From Gambelia wislizenii (Eukaryota > Chordata > Lepidosauria > Squamata > Crotaphytidae), in NCBI GenBank assembly GCA_030847615.1, contig JAUMIR010000002.1, positions 116,754,309-116,818,308 of the forward strand: 64,000 nt of DNA, written 5' to 3'. This document shows positions 11,084 to 22,266 of this stretch, one piece after another (the stretch's first letter is position 1; every line of letters starts with the position of its first letter). Position numbers and translations under genes: made by a program. The notes under the pieces were generated by a model. It did no database searches. It was not told where the DNA came from and was given only the letters and a program-made list of their open reading frames with translations.

Positions 11084-11432
11084 ATAGCACTTGATAGCTT
11101 TGACAGAAACATCACTGAAACTTCTATATAAGTGGCATCTTACTCCATTAGGTCTTGCCAGGATAAATAAAACTACCCCCCCACACCTGCTGGAGAGGTT
11201 GTGGTGCCCTTGACACCTTTTTCCATATGTGGATGGATTGCCCCAAAGTGAAGACCTTCTGGTCATTAACTTTAGACATTATTGACAAGATCACCAAACA
11301 ACAAATTCCCCCCTCCCCAGAATGACTTTTCACCTTTTTAGAAAATTGTATTCTAAAATTTTCACAATTGTGGAAAATTGTAGCTTTCTTCCTCACAGTC
11401 TCTCAGATTGTGATACCCAGGAAATAGAAGGA
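11084..11432 (+). pseudogene. L1-group LINE ORF2 C-terminus (part 2)
   Basis: The plus strand reads 'CWRGCGALDTFFHMWMDCPK' near 11185-11245, the Cys/His C-terminal motif of L1-type ORF2, then 'FWSLTLDIIDKI' and 'FFLTVSQIVI'. The motif pattern matches the L1 copies at 31730 and 44600 on this window. It continues the ORF2 interrupted at 9465 and is broken again at about 11432 by a DIRS-type foldback element. Confidence 0.78.
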
Positions 11433-11893
11433 CAGGTTGCTTACCTTAACCATAGATCTTCGAGTAGTCTTCTGTGAATTCACACAATTGTGTTATCAGA
11501 GCGTTCTGAACCTTCTGGAATCGCTAAGCAGAATGTGCATTGATACATTGTGGCGGTAACTCCACCCACCCTAATGGTCCCTTAAAAGGTGCTCCCGCAT
11601 AATTTCCCTCAGTTCCTTCAATGATGCCACAACCAGCAGCAAAAAAATCTTAGTCAAAAATCCAAGCCAAGTCAAAAATCCAATCAAACCGAAAGTGAAA
11701 GAGAAAACTAGCGAACAAAGGTTCCTTCAAGCTGCTAACGTGGAGGAAAAAAAGGAACTATGGGGAATTAGGCGGGAGCGCCTTTTAAAGGACCGTTAGG
11801 GTGGGCGGAGTTACCACCAAAAATGTATCAATGCACATTCTGCCTAGCGATTCCAGAAGGTTCTGAATGCTGCGCAACCACAGGAATAATCCA
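11433..11893. mobile_element. Mini-DIRS-like foldback element
   Basis: The region 11513-11615 ('gttctgaaccttctggaatc', 'gtgcattgatacatt', 'ccttaaaaggtgctcccgc') is repeated in inverted orientation at about 11765-11870, leaving about 150 bases between the arms. The left end has an extra unpaired 5' extension containing 'ttgcttaccttaaccat'. It resembles the left extensions of the DIRS elements at 49816 ('ggtacttaccgtgaaggtt') and 58375. No recombinase or RT is present, and I found no internal complementary region. I read it as a DIRS derivative that lost its interior. It sits inside the L1-group LINE. Confidence 0.65.
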
Positions 11894-12290
11894 GCGAGTC
11901 ACATCGGCTCGGCTGGATTCGTCAAGAGCTAGTTTCCGCTAATTGATTATCTATCCAACGTGAATGGGGCTATCCTCCCCCCGCCACACCACGGTAGAAT
12001 GTGGCGTGATATCCTCCCAGATCCTTCTCCGGACATTTTCCCTGGTCCCTCTACCCATGCCTAAGCATCTCACCTACAATCTGGCACCTACAATCACCTT
12101 GTTTCCCCAGCAGCTCTCAGTGCTTCTTTTGCAGTTTGACTTTGTAATTTCCTTAAGTGTTGATTATGCTGTAGTTTATTTTTCATGCTTATGACAATAT
12201 CATTGTACTATACAAAATAGACATGACACTTTGCTTTCTTTGTATATTAATAAAACGTTTATTAAAAACTAAAAAAAGAAAAGAAAAGAA
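11894..12290 (+). mobile_element. L1-group LINE 3' end and poly(A) (part 3)
   Basis: After the foldback element, the sequence reads as a degraded ORF2 end and 3' UTR. It closes with 'aataaaacgtttattaaaaa', which contains a polyadenylation signal, and an A-rich tail at 12263-12290. Assignment rests on continuity with the upstream LINE and on the A-rich end. Confidence 0.55.
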
Positions 12291-12485
12291 AGCAAGACTG
12301 AGAAAAACAAACACACTAGCTATCCTGGCTGCAGTTTTTCAGTATCACTGCATCATGCAAGATGAACAGTCTTTGCAAAACTGATCAAGACTATGTGTCA
12401 TGTAGATCTGTTGGCATTGTTTCTCACTGACCAGATTTACTGACAAAAACCACCACTTTTACTTGGGCTATACTCACAATACTCC

Positions 12486-13200
12486 TCTCCATTGACGCCC
12501 CCTTGTCGTGGGAGAGAGGCTTGCGTACCCTAATGATGTTTTGAGCTATGCCAGCGGTGGCATAAAGCCACCGGTAGGGTCTCCCATGCCAGACAGGTCA
12601 AAACCGAAGGGTCTGACAAAGAGCGTCAAAGGGCAGGATGGGCTCTCTAGCCTTGTGGCAACCGTCCTAGGAGAAGGAAAATTCTAATCCGAAACCCAGG
12701 CAGATGGTGCTCGTCCAACCCTGTAAGGTCAACCATCTAAGAGAAGGAAACTCTAATCAAACCTACAACCCGAGGACCTCGCTGCTACGTCCGTGCTTGC
12801 AAGGCCACAGCAGATGAACCTTTGGTTTAAAGGGTGAGGCCAGTTCTGTGCATGCTGCGCTCCACCAGAAAAATCCATTGCACAGGCTCGAAGGACAAAT
12901 CCAGTTCAAAAAAAGCCCTGTAGCAATAGGCGAGGGACAAAACGGCAGGTGTAAAGATGCACTGGAAGATGCAGACCCAACCCTGCATGCAGGCAGTTCA
13001 GGACATTGGTCGCTCGACACTGACCCAGGAGATGACAGTCTTGTTCGGCAGCATCCTGAATGACCAAGCAGCCTTTTTTAAGGAGAGCACTGCTTGCTCT
13101 ATATGGAATAGGCCTAGAAAAGGTGGCCTAACGAAAGCTCATCCCCATCTACCTGGTTGGCTAGCCATGGCCAACGGAAATCTTCTGATGCAGTCAAACC
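12486..13200 (+). mobile_element. RTE-like LINE copy A, 5' region
   Basis: About 700 bases upstream of the endonuclease frame are relatively GC-rich ('ctggcataaagccaccgg'-like units, paired 'gagaaggaaa' segments near 12670 and 12730). The open frame at 12957-13247 overlaps the start of the endonuclease frame but shows no domain I recognise. The start near 12486 ('ccattgacgcccccttgtcg') is inferred from the change in base composition. It would hold the promoter and 5' UTR of the element. Confidence 0.5.
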
Positions 13201-15663
13201 ATGGCAAAGAAACAAAGGCACACACCAGCCTCCAAAGGTGCAAATAAACTGACGCTTGCATGCTGGAACATCAGAACCATGCAAGACTCTGAAGATAGTG
13301 GACGGCCTGAGTGTCGTTCTGCTCTAATAGCCCATGAACTATCAGGACTTAACATTGACAGCGCTGCTCTTAGTGAAGTTCGCTTCCATGAGGAAGGCAG
13401 CCTGAAAGAACATGGCGCCGGCTACACACTTTACTGGTCTGGCAAACCCAAAACCAAAAAACATCTTTCAGGAGTAAGCTTCATGATTAAAAACTCCATT
13501 GCCTCCAAACTCAAAACCTTGCCAACAGGACACTCTAATCACATTATTTCCTTACGCCTCCCACATGTTGTTCTCTTTAGTATATATGCCACAACTATGC
13601 AAGCCGACCCTGTAGAGAAAGACAAATTCTACACAGACCTACGCCAACTCATACAAAAAGTCCCTGTAGAAGATAAAATTATTATCCTTGATGACTTCAA
13701 TGCCAGAGTAGGAAAGAACTCCGAAGCCTGGAAAGCTGTCTTAGGCAAGCATGGTGTTGGAAACTGCAATGATAACAGACGCCTCCTGCTAGAATTCTGT
13801 GCAGAACAACAGCTGACTATTACAAACACAATCTTTCAGCAGAAAGATAGCTTGAAGACAACCTGGATGCATCCCCGATCCAAACATTGGCACCTCATTG
13901 ACTATGTTCTAGTCTGTCAGAGAGACATTCGTGATGTCCGTCATACCCGAGTGATGCCCAGTGCAGAATGCCACACACATCATCCCCTCATCAGATGTAA
14001 ACTAAATCTTCATCTTAAGTTCAAACCTAAGAGTGGTTGCATCTTTAAAAAGAGACTCCAAGTCAACAATCTTGAACAAGCTACCATGAGAGACAACTTC
14101 CGGGCAAATCTACAAACGAAACTTGAAGACCATCCTATAGATCCTTCTCCTACAGTGCTTTGGCAACATATCAAAAACAGTATCCTCCAGTCTTCAGAAG
14201 AATCCCTCGGGTTCTCCCCAAGAAAAATCAAGACTGGTTTGATGAAAACAACCAAGAGATCCAGGAGCTGTTGGCAAGGAAGAGAACTGCTCACCAGGCA
14301 TACCTCGCCCAGCCAACCTGCCATGTAAGAAAAGCAGCTTTCCGTCTCACATGTAGTAAACTTCAACAAAAACTCCGAGACATGCAGAACAAGTGGTGGA
14401 TCAATATAGCAGAAAAGACACAATGCTGTGCAGATCTGGGTGATCATAGAGGATTTCATGAACCTCTTAAAGCAGTGTTTGGAACTACTTACCAGGTCCA
14501 AAGTTCGTTATACAGTACAGATGGTCAAACATTAATTACTGATAAAGCCTCCATCCTGAATCGATGGGCTGAACATTTTCAAAGTTTCTTTAGCGCCAAC
14601 CGAGTAGTCCAAGGCTCAGCTATCCAACATATGATACAAAAACGAATGAAAAATGAATTGGACATAGCCCCCACTTTGGAAGAGACCCTTAAGGCCATAC
14701 AGCAGATGAAAAACGGCAAGGCAGCTGGGATTGATGGAATCCCACCTGAAGTTTGGAAACACGGAGGTCATGCACTCCACGAAAAATTCCACGAATTCCT
14801 TGTGAATTGCTGGGAAAAAGGGGAACTGCCATCAGACCTCCGAGATGCAGTCATCATCACCCTGTACAAGAAAAAAGGAGCAAAATCCGATTGCTCAAAC
14901 TATTGAGGTATAACACTGCTCTCTATTCCTGGAAAAATCCTTGCAAGGATACTCCTGAAGAGATTAGTTCCTGCTATTGCAGAAGAACTTCTCCCTGAAA
15001 CCCAATGTGGCTTCAGAGCCAACAGGAGTACTACAGACATGCTATTTGCCCTTAGATAACTGCAAGAAAAATGTAGGGAGCAGAACAAGGGTCTCTATGG
15101 AACATTTGTCGACCTCACCAAAGCCTTCGACACTGTGAGTAGAAAAGGTCTGTGGCAGATCCTGGAAAGACTAGGATGTCCCCCCAAATTCCTTTAAATT
15201 GTTATCTTGCTACACGAGGGCCAGCGTGGTCAAGTCAGATATGGCGATGCTCTTTCAGAGCCCTTTCTAATAACTAATGGAGTGAAGCAAGGTTGTGTTC
15301 TTGCACCAACTTTATTTACAATCTTCTTTAGCATGATGCTCCAAAGGGCTATGGCAGAGCTTGAAGAAGACGACGGCATCTATATACGTTACCATACTGA
15401 TGGTAGCTTGTTTAACTTAAGCTGACTGAGGGCTCACACTAAGACTCTAAACTATCTAGTCCGTGAGCTGCTCTTTGCTGATGATGCTGCCTTTGTTGCC
15501 CACACAGAAGCAGCTCTGCAGCGCCTAACATCCTGCTTTGCAACAGCTGCAGAGCTGTTTGGGCTGGAAGTCAACCTGAAGAAAACAGAAGTTCTTTACC
15601 AGCCTGCACCACAAGACGAACACCACCATCCCCACATTGCCGTCGGCAAATCTGTGCTCAAGT
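13201..15663 (+). pseudogene. RTE-like LINE copy A: AP endonuclease and RT
   Basis: An open frame of 375 codons from 13201 has an apurinic-type endonuclease: 'LACWNIRTM', 'ALSEVRFHEEGSL' (catalytic Glu), 'IILDDFNARVG', 'WMHPRSKHWHLIDYVL', and 'CHTHHPLI' where related elements have a SDH/TDH motif. A frame change near 14180 leads to the RT: 'KNGKAAGIDGIPPEVWK', 'LTKAFDTVS', 'NGVKQGCVLAPTLF', and the catalytic 'LLFADDAAF' near 15475. Stops near 14905, 15057, 15197 and 15423 inactivate it. Domain order and blocks fit an APE-type LINE of the RTE group. The exact clade is uncertain. Confidence 0.87.
15646..15663. repeat. 18-bp direct repeat, left copy
   Basis: 'gcaaatctgtgctcaagt' ends the LINE copy A sequence here. 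The same 18 bases reappear at 20729-20746 where copy A resumes. They look like a target-site duplication around 15664-20728. Copy B shows the uninterrupted version near 24840. Confidence 0.8.
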
Positions 15664-15925
15664 GAAGCCAATGTGATAGTAAGAAAAACATTAAAATGTT
15701 TACAAAGATGAACACAACAAAGTAGCAATTCCACATGCAACATGAATAAATGAATCAATAAAAAATAGACAAATGGGAAAAAAAACTTTAACCAAACACA
15801 ACAATATTAACTAAACAGCCCATGAAAATATTAAATAAATAGTGATACAGAATCACAGAACTGCAAACCCTTAAACAGAATACTAGCTACTCATAATAAA
15901 GGCTGTAGAAATGCATAGTAAACTA

Positions 15926-16155
15926 CAGTTGTCCCTCTGTATACATGGATTTAGCATCCACGGATTTAAGTATTAACAGCTTGAAAATATTCTTTAAAAA
16001 ATAATAATCCAAAAGGCAAACCTTGATTTTGCCATCTTATATAAGGAACACCATTTTGCTATGCCATTGCATATAATGGGACTTGAGTATTCACGGATTT
16101 TAGTATCCACGGGGGGTCCTGGTGCCAAACCCCAGTGAATATGAAGGGACAACTA
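15926..16155. mobile_element. Tigger-like MITE (TA-flanked)
   Basis: Starts 'cagttgtccctctgtata' after TA (15924-15925) and ends 'tgaagggacaacta' before TA (16156). The terminal inverted repeats and TA duplication are of Tc1/mariner/pogo type. The interior 'cttatataaggaacacca' matches the copies at 38023, 40616 and 43773. No coding capacity. Confidence 0.82.
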
Positions 16156-16997
16156 TACTAACATAGTCTGTAGAAACAAGTGGTAAACTCAGGTATGACT
16201 AAGATATGTTTTCGTTATGAAGCAGCATTACATCAGAATACAATGTGGGCAGGCTTGCTGCCAAGAAGCATCAGACTCACTTGGGCTGAAAAATGTAACT
16301 CCTGTCACTCATAATCTTATCCCCAGAAAAACATGTATGAATACATAGACACTTCACAACATTCCCTACCACCACTCCCTGCCCCAATATCAGCATGAGG
16401 CCAAATGAGACCCAAATGTAGGAATGAAGGAAAAAGCTACTGTCAAAAAAAGAAAAAGGATAATTTTGCTTGCAAATGTGAGGTACTGTTTGCCTGTATT
16501 ACATGGTGATGCATATTATAATTAAACATGATACAATTTACTATTTCTATATGTAGAAAAGCTGCCTGTTACCTCAGTACTTTAAAAGAACTAATAAAAA
16601 TTTAGAATGAATAAAAGCAATGATACAAAATAACACTCCTGTTGTGATGAAATAACTAAAATCTACAAGTTACGATTGCTTTTTATCACACGGAAAATTA
16701 TCAGTTTCTGTTAACTGAGCATATAAACCTTGACCATTGGGAAGAGGAAAAATGTTTCTCTCCAGATCAGTTTGGCTAGTAATTCTGAGGCTTCATGGGC
16801 TTTCAGTAGCTTAAAGAACCTTACATTCACTGCATCTTTTCTTTGTTTCTATACTGTACTGCTGACAAAACTGACAGAATGTTGCAATAATGGGATGCTG
16901 TGAAAATCTTAGCAAAACAGCGATGTTAACTTACCATTTGCTCTTTATAATTGTGCAGGCCACTGTATAAAGTCACAATGCACAACTAATTTGTGAT
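16156..16997. other. No gene recognised
   Basis: AT-rich sequence inside the 5-kb insert, with no domain-bearing frame and no repeat that I recognise. Confidence 0.45.
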
Positions 16998-16999
16998 TA

Positions 17000-17121
17000 C
17001 AGGTCGACCCCCGTATCAGTGGTATCAGTAACTGTGGTTTCATTTAACCATGGTTGGAGGAGGAGGTCTCTCTAGGCATCTGGACATCCCCTGGTGCAAC
17101 TCTAAGCATCTTCTAGGTCAA
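17000..17121. mobile_element. Truncated Tigger-like MITE
   Basis: 'caggtcgacccccgtatcag' follows TA at 16998-16999 and resembles the end of the MITE at 17607. The copy is cut off where the CR1 tail begins near 17122. Confidence 0.5.
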
Positions 17122-17930
17122 TCATAGAATCATAGAGTTGGAAAGGGCCCTATGGCCCATCAGGTCCAACCCCCTTCTCGATGCAGGATCTCCAGCTAAA
17201 GATCCCCAGCAGGTAGCTGTCCAGCCTCTTTTTGATAACATCCAGAGTAGGAGACACCACCACCTCTACAGGCAATTGGTTCCATTGCTGAACTGTTCTC
17301 ACTGCCAAGAAGTTCCTTCTAACATTCAATTGAAATTATCCTCCTGTAACTCAAAACCATTAGACCTAGTTCTACCCTCCAAGGCAGCAGATAACAAGCC
17401 TGCATCCTCCTCTTTGTGGCAGCCCTTGAGGTATTTAAAAAGTGTGATCGTTTCATCTCAGTCTTCTCTTCACCAAGCTGAACATGCCCAGCTCCTTCAA
17501 CCTCTCCTCTTGTTCTCCATACCTTTTATCATCATTGCCCGTCTCTGAACTCACTTCAACTTGTCTATATTCTTCTTAAAACAAGAATCCAAAACTGAAC
17601 ACAGTATAGTCGACCCCCATATCCACAGGGGTTTGGTTCTTGGACTTACTGCAGAAACCAGAAAACACAGATGACCCTATTAAAATAATGGAACTTCTGC
17701 TTAAAAATAAAAGAGAGTTGCATTGGAGGACCTGGAAGATGGCTAAAGAGGATGCCTCTCTAGGCATTTTCTAGGAAGACTCCATGGTATGTGTTCCTTT
17801 TTTGTGTCACACGGATAACTGAAACCACGGATATTGATTCTGTGGATACAGGGGTCCGACTGCACTCCAGACGAGGCCTGACCAGCGCAGAATCAATTAA
17901 TATACTGCTAACCATATCAAAGCAACATTG
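17122..17930 (-). pseudogene. CR1 LINE 3' portion, split by a MITE
   Basis: The plus strand begins with the antisense CR1 tail 'tcatagaatcatagagttgg'. The minus strand then carries the CR1 ORF2 C-terminal region, with sequence close to that at 2676 and a longer upstream part ending in the 'cagtactccag..gaggcctgaccagc' segment typical of antisense CR1. A Tigger-like MITE (17607-17862) is inserted at the TA of 'cacagTActccag'. Frames are broken throughout. Confidence 0.75.
17607..17862. mobile_element. Tigger-like MITE inserted in CR1
   Basis: Ends 'tagtcgacccccatatcc' and 'ggatacaggggtccgactg' are inverted repeats. The CR1 sequence is continuous across it (…'aacacag' / 'actccag'…), so the insertion site can be reconstructed and used a TA. 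This dates the MITE after the CR1 copy. Confidence 0.75.
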
Positions 17931-19108
17931 TACTCTTGGTACAGTGTTTATGGGTCCATTATGGAAATCATTGATGGTGCACTCTTACGGAACATGTCTT
18001 CACAGACATACCTGACAAGAATTCTTCCATGAGAAAATACTAGCAGGTGAATGGTACATGGAACAACTATTGTGTTAGTGATGTACTGACATGCAGAACT
18101 TGCAACCTATAGATAATGAGGTCTTACAGCATGTTTCTATGGTATTCTATGGCAGTTCACTATTTTCCATGGTTTCACTTATAAATCATAAGTCCGGGAA
18201 CATATCTCCCTTGGATATTGTGGGGAGGGGTGACCTGTACCTTAAATATATTGGCTGGAATCCTGTTGGGAAGTTATGAGTGCATAAGTGCTCTAGTTAC
18301 AGTGCTATGCGGTGACTTTTGTCCCAGTCCCCATAACTCTCATTTACTGGGCACCAACTGCTGCGACCAATGGGAGTCTGTTCCCCTGTCAATCAGGAAT
18401 TAACTGAAGGTCACACTCCTTCCCATGAGCAATCTCCAGTGCGACAGGAAGCAGCAGGGTCCCTGTCACAATTTCCCCTTGTGCCAGAGATCAGTCATGT
18501 AGGGAGGTGGGACCATCAGCCAAGATACCAAGGGCCCACTGTACTTTCAAGCCTCCAATTATGTCATTAAGTCATATATGACTATTACATCGCTATCACT
18601 TAGAGGTAATATTATACTTATTTTTGATGCACATACCACATATAACTGCTTCCAGAGGACAGCCCATTCCTGAAGAGTTGCTGTTACTTCAGTGATAACA
18701 GAATCTTCAAGAGGTACAACTGTTTCATACTGCCTGTAAAATTTACAAAAGCTTCCATGAACAATTTGTAATGGTTAGAAGACATTTTCAAAAGTTTTTC
18801 TACGAAATAATTAATCTTCCCCTTGTTTTAAAAGGAATTATCAAGTTACATAGACATTTTTATGCAGAATCTTTACTTCATATGAATTTATTTGCCATGC
18901 CATGCAGTGCAAAACACAGTAACTAAAGGAATCTGCTTTTCTTGAATCCTCATTCTGCCTCATATATTTACAGTACTTCACACAAAGCCTAGCCTACATG
19001 CATACTCCCTGAAAACTGTTTGTGTTTTTTTTTTTGTTTTTTTGTTTTTTTTTTGCCCCGTGGGGACATGGGGTCAATTTCCCCGTGTTTTTAGCCCTCT
19101 CTAGGCCA
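17931..19108. other. No gene recognised
   Basis: Short frames only. A T-rich stretch lies at 19028-19055. A part around 18220-18550 has balanced base composition and frames of about 60 codons on the plus strand, none with a recognisable domain. Confidence 0.45.
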
Positions 19109-19208
19109 TTTTAGGCCCAGGAGAAGCCATTTTTTCAACAGGAAGTGATCTAAAAAGTTCATTTTTAGGTCACTTCTTGTTGAAAAAAGGCTTTCTCTGA
19201 GCCTAAAA
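19109..19208. repeat. Long near-perfect hairpin (47-48-bp arms)
   Basis: The arm 19109-19156 ('ttttaggcccaggagaagcc...gatctaaaaa') pairs with 19162-19208 around a 5-base spacer with about five mismatches and one bulge. This is a strong palindrome, likely the core of a foldback MITE. The flanking 'gccccgtggggacatgggg' is itself partly self-complementary. Confidence 0.85.
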
Positions 19209-20314
19209 CAGCACATGGGGATGGAATACATTCCAAAACTGTCTCTCATATGCCATAGAGGAAACATGCCCCTTTCGGGAGTCAAAACTAGAGGTGTCGA
19301 TCAATTGAAGACAGCAGTTTATTTAAATAGATACAGTGCCAAACACAGTCTGGTATATAGTCTATCAGCAAATAGGCAATTAACCAAGGCTTATATAGCT
19401 TACGGCATTCTTGCAAAACTATATAGCATCAGCAATTGGGCGAAAGAAGTCTATGACAGTAATAAAAACTAATCGGTAAGCACTGTTTCCAAGATATGTC
19501 CCACGTGTTCCTTGTAACACACTGGTATTCTAACTGACAGAACATGTCAAGATGTTTAAGAATAAGGATCACAATCCTTTGGACACATTTGACTTAATCT
19601 GAAATTCCCTACAACATTTAAATATCTACTTAGACATTACAAATGTAGGGAATTTCAAATTACGACAAATTTGAACATGGTTCTACACCACTTAGGCCTT
19701 ATGGTCACTTTCTGGTCTTTCTCTGTTAATCCTCCCTTTGATACTTTGCCCTGTAGGGGACATTTGGGGCAAAAAAAAAATTTTTTTAAAGGGGGGGGGT
19801 CTGAAGGCCTACAAAAAAAAGTCCTATTGGTCCCATTTCCCCATCTGAGCACTAAATTCAGCTACAGAGACTCTGTGTGCTACCAGGAGGAAAAGTTATA
19901 TTGGTGAGCATAAAAGCAAAGGATCTTACCACTGATCTTCATAACTCTTGCTAGTACAATTAGCTCGCTCACTGTTGTCTTTTAGATGAGTCCCAAAAAT
20001 ATTTTTTATTTCAGTTTTCATTTAGAAGTTTGTATTTAGTCTTTTAGTAAAATTGTCTGATCCAATCAATTGCATTCATACAATTTGAAGAACATATATT
20101 TGTTATCACTTGGAAAGAGGACATGCTCTTCAAGTGCCCTATTCACGCAAAAGAATTCCTTGAGACTTCAGTCTCTAGCTTGAGAGCACAGTTTATCTTT
20201 AGTTGTACAGCCAGGCACACTAAATACTACCTCCCATATTTCAGCCCACAAGTGAGAGAAAAGGGATGTGACAATGGCTGGCACCTGACTGGTTGACAAC
20301 TTCCAAACAGAATG
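19209..20314. other. No gene recognised; small hairpin
   Basis: A second short inverted repeat lies at 19601-19619 and 19641-19656 ('gaaattccctac' / 'gtagggaatttc'). A homopolymer cluster (A, T, then G runs) lies at 19771-19798. No gene recognised. Confidence 0.45.
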
Positions 20315-20316
20315 TA

Positions 20317-20728
20317 CAGCTGCCCCTCCACGTTCGCAACTTTGACTTTCGTGGTTCTGCCTATTCACGGTTTCCTCAGCAAGTGCCCAGTTTAAATCAG
20401 CTTCTCTCCCTTGCACACAAGGGAGGGGAACTGATTTAAACGGAGCGCTCCCCGAGAAAACCGCACACCCAACTCCCCACTCTCCTAGGGCTTGGCTCCG
20501 TTTTGGGTGGAGAGCCAAGCCCAGGGAGAGGGGGGAGTTCAGGGCAAAAGTGCTTTTCAGCCACCCCGGCTGAAAAGCCTCCTTCCGGCCACCCCCCTGT
20601 CACCCCCCGGTCCTTCCCAAAGTGGTGATGGGGCTCAAGAAGCCCATTGATGCTTTGGGAAGGGGGGGTGGCTGAAAAGCCTCCCAACCCCCCCATCCAC
20701 CACTTCCCCCTCCCTTCTAAAGCGGTCA
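20317..20728. mobile_element. Truncated Tigger-like MITE, GC-rich variant
   Basis: Starts 'cagctgcccctccacgttcg' after TA at 20315-20316. The interior has GC-rich units ('ggtgatggggct', 'gaagcccattgatgctttgg') like those at 9730 and 21730. It stops without a right terminal repeat exactly where LINE copy A resumes, so its 3' end is missing. Confidence 0.6.
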
Positions 20729-21556
20729 GCAAATCTGTGCTCAAGTCCATTCAGCAGTTCACCTACCTGGGAAGCATCATCTCCTAAGATGCCAAGATTG
20801 ACAAAGAGATCGATCACAGATTAGCAAAGGCATATAGCACATTTGGAAGACTTTACAAAAGAGTCTGGAGTAATAAACACCTGAGGCGAAGCACAAAAAT
20901 CAGTGTGTATAGAGCCATTGTACTGTCTATTCTTCTTTATGGATCTGAAACATGGGTCACCTATCGCCACCACTTACGACTCCTTGAACGCTTTCATCAG
21001 CGCTGTCTACGCACAATCCTAAATATACACTGGACTGACTATGTGACAAATATTGCTGTCCTTGAGCAAGCAGGGATCACCAGCATTGAGGCCATGATAT
21101 TGAGAACACAGCTGCGCTGGGCAGGGGATGTTTCTAGGATGGAGGACCATCACTTCCCAAAAATAGTACTCTATGGTGAACTCGCCACGGGTCAGCGTAA
21201 GAGGGGCGCGCTCCAAAAAAGCGATACAAATACTCCCTGAAACAACACCTCAGGCTCGGCCAAATTGATCTCCAACAATGGTCCGCCCTGGCCTTACATC
21301 GGGAGGCATGAAGATGCACTATCCACAATGCTGCAGCCTTACTTGAGAACTCACGCCAAACAAGTCTTGAAGAGAAATGACAACGCAGAGAGAATCACAA
21401 CCCGGAAGCATCACCCAAGGAGACCTTCTGCTGTGCTTTCTGCAACCGGACTTGTTTATCTCGGATTGGCCTTTTTAGTCATCAGCGTGCTTGCAGAAAG
21501 CGCGGGACGAGTCCTTCCTGAATCTTCATTTGTGAAGAAAAGCCAGAGAGAGAGGT
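20729..21556 (+). pseudogene. RTE-like LINE copy A, C-terminal part
   Basis: This continues copy A after the 5-kb insert: 'QQFTYLGSIIS' then a stop, 'ILLYGSETWVTYRHHLRLLE', 'HQRCLRTILNIHWTDYVTN' and 'LRTQLRWAGDVSRMEDH'. A frame change follows before the Cys/His finger at the C-terminus near 21430-21500 (intact in copy B as 'CAFCNRTCSSQIGLFSHQHT'). The 3' end is an AGAG repeat near 21545-21556, like the tail of copy B. Confidence 0.82.
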
Positions 21557-21612
21557 TTTTGAGGACAAAATTGTGGCCTCCTGTTCACATTCATATTCAC
21601 AAAGTGCAAATA

Positions 21613-21906
21613 CAGCTGTCCCTCCACATTCACGGGGGTTAGGGCCGCAAGACACCCACAAATGTGAAAAAACATGAATAAAAAATAGGTCACGGCACCG
21701 CCCTCCCGCAACCCACCGGCCATCCCAGAAGCAACGAGGGGGCTTGTAAAGCCCCATTTGCTGCTTCTCTCCTCCCCTGCCCTACCAGAAGAAGTGAGGG
21801 GGCTTGTAAAGCCCTGCTTCTACTTCTGGGAGGGCTGGGGGGGCCCCAAAAACCGCAAATAATCAAAACCGCAAATGTTAAAGCCACAAATGTGGAGGGG
21901 CGACTG
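21613..21906. mobile_element. Tigger-like MITE, complete, GC-rich variant
   Basis: Ends 'cagctgtccctccacattc' and 'aatgtggaggggcgactg' are inverted repeats flanked by TA (21611-21612 and 21907-21908). Inside, two copies of a unit containing 'gggggcttgtaaagccc' lie at about 21738 and 21788. Confidence 0.82.
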
Positions 21907-22266
21907 TACATTTGCCTTCAAATGAGAATCAGAGAAATTTATCACATTTCTCTAATGGTTTTCCTTCCCCTCCAGCTTAAGAATGGCTAAACATTATACT
22001 GGAGAGGCATAGTCTGTACTCTCTGTAGTCAATTAACCCTTTAACTAATATTTTCAACTGTTTTTTAAGACTGTTTTATAAGGGACCCCGAGGGAACCTG
22101 TATACCCAGGTAAAATCAACAGAAGAAATGTGAAGGACAATATGGAAGTGTGTGAAGGAGAAGGAAGTAATGGGAAAAGTAAAGATGCAATCACATGACC
22201 CACATCTGAGATTCCCTGGGCACTACACATGGAGAATCGATGCATTATAGTGGGCAGCGCTGAAAG

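Noticed and set aside
12291..12485. Remaining 5' part of the copia element after the LINE
   Set aside because: Minus-strand translation shows no protease or gag motif, so continuity cannot be supported.
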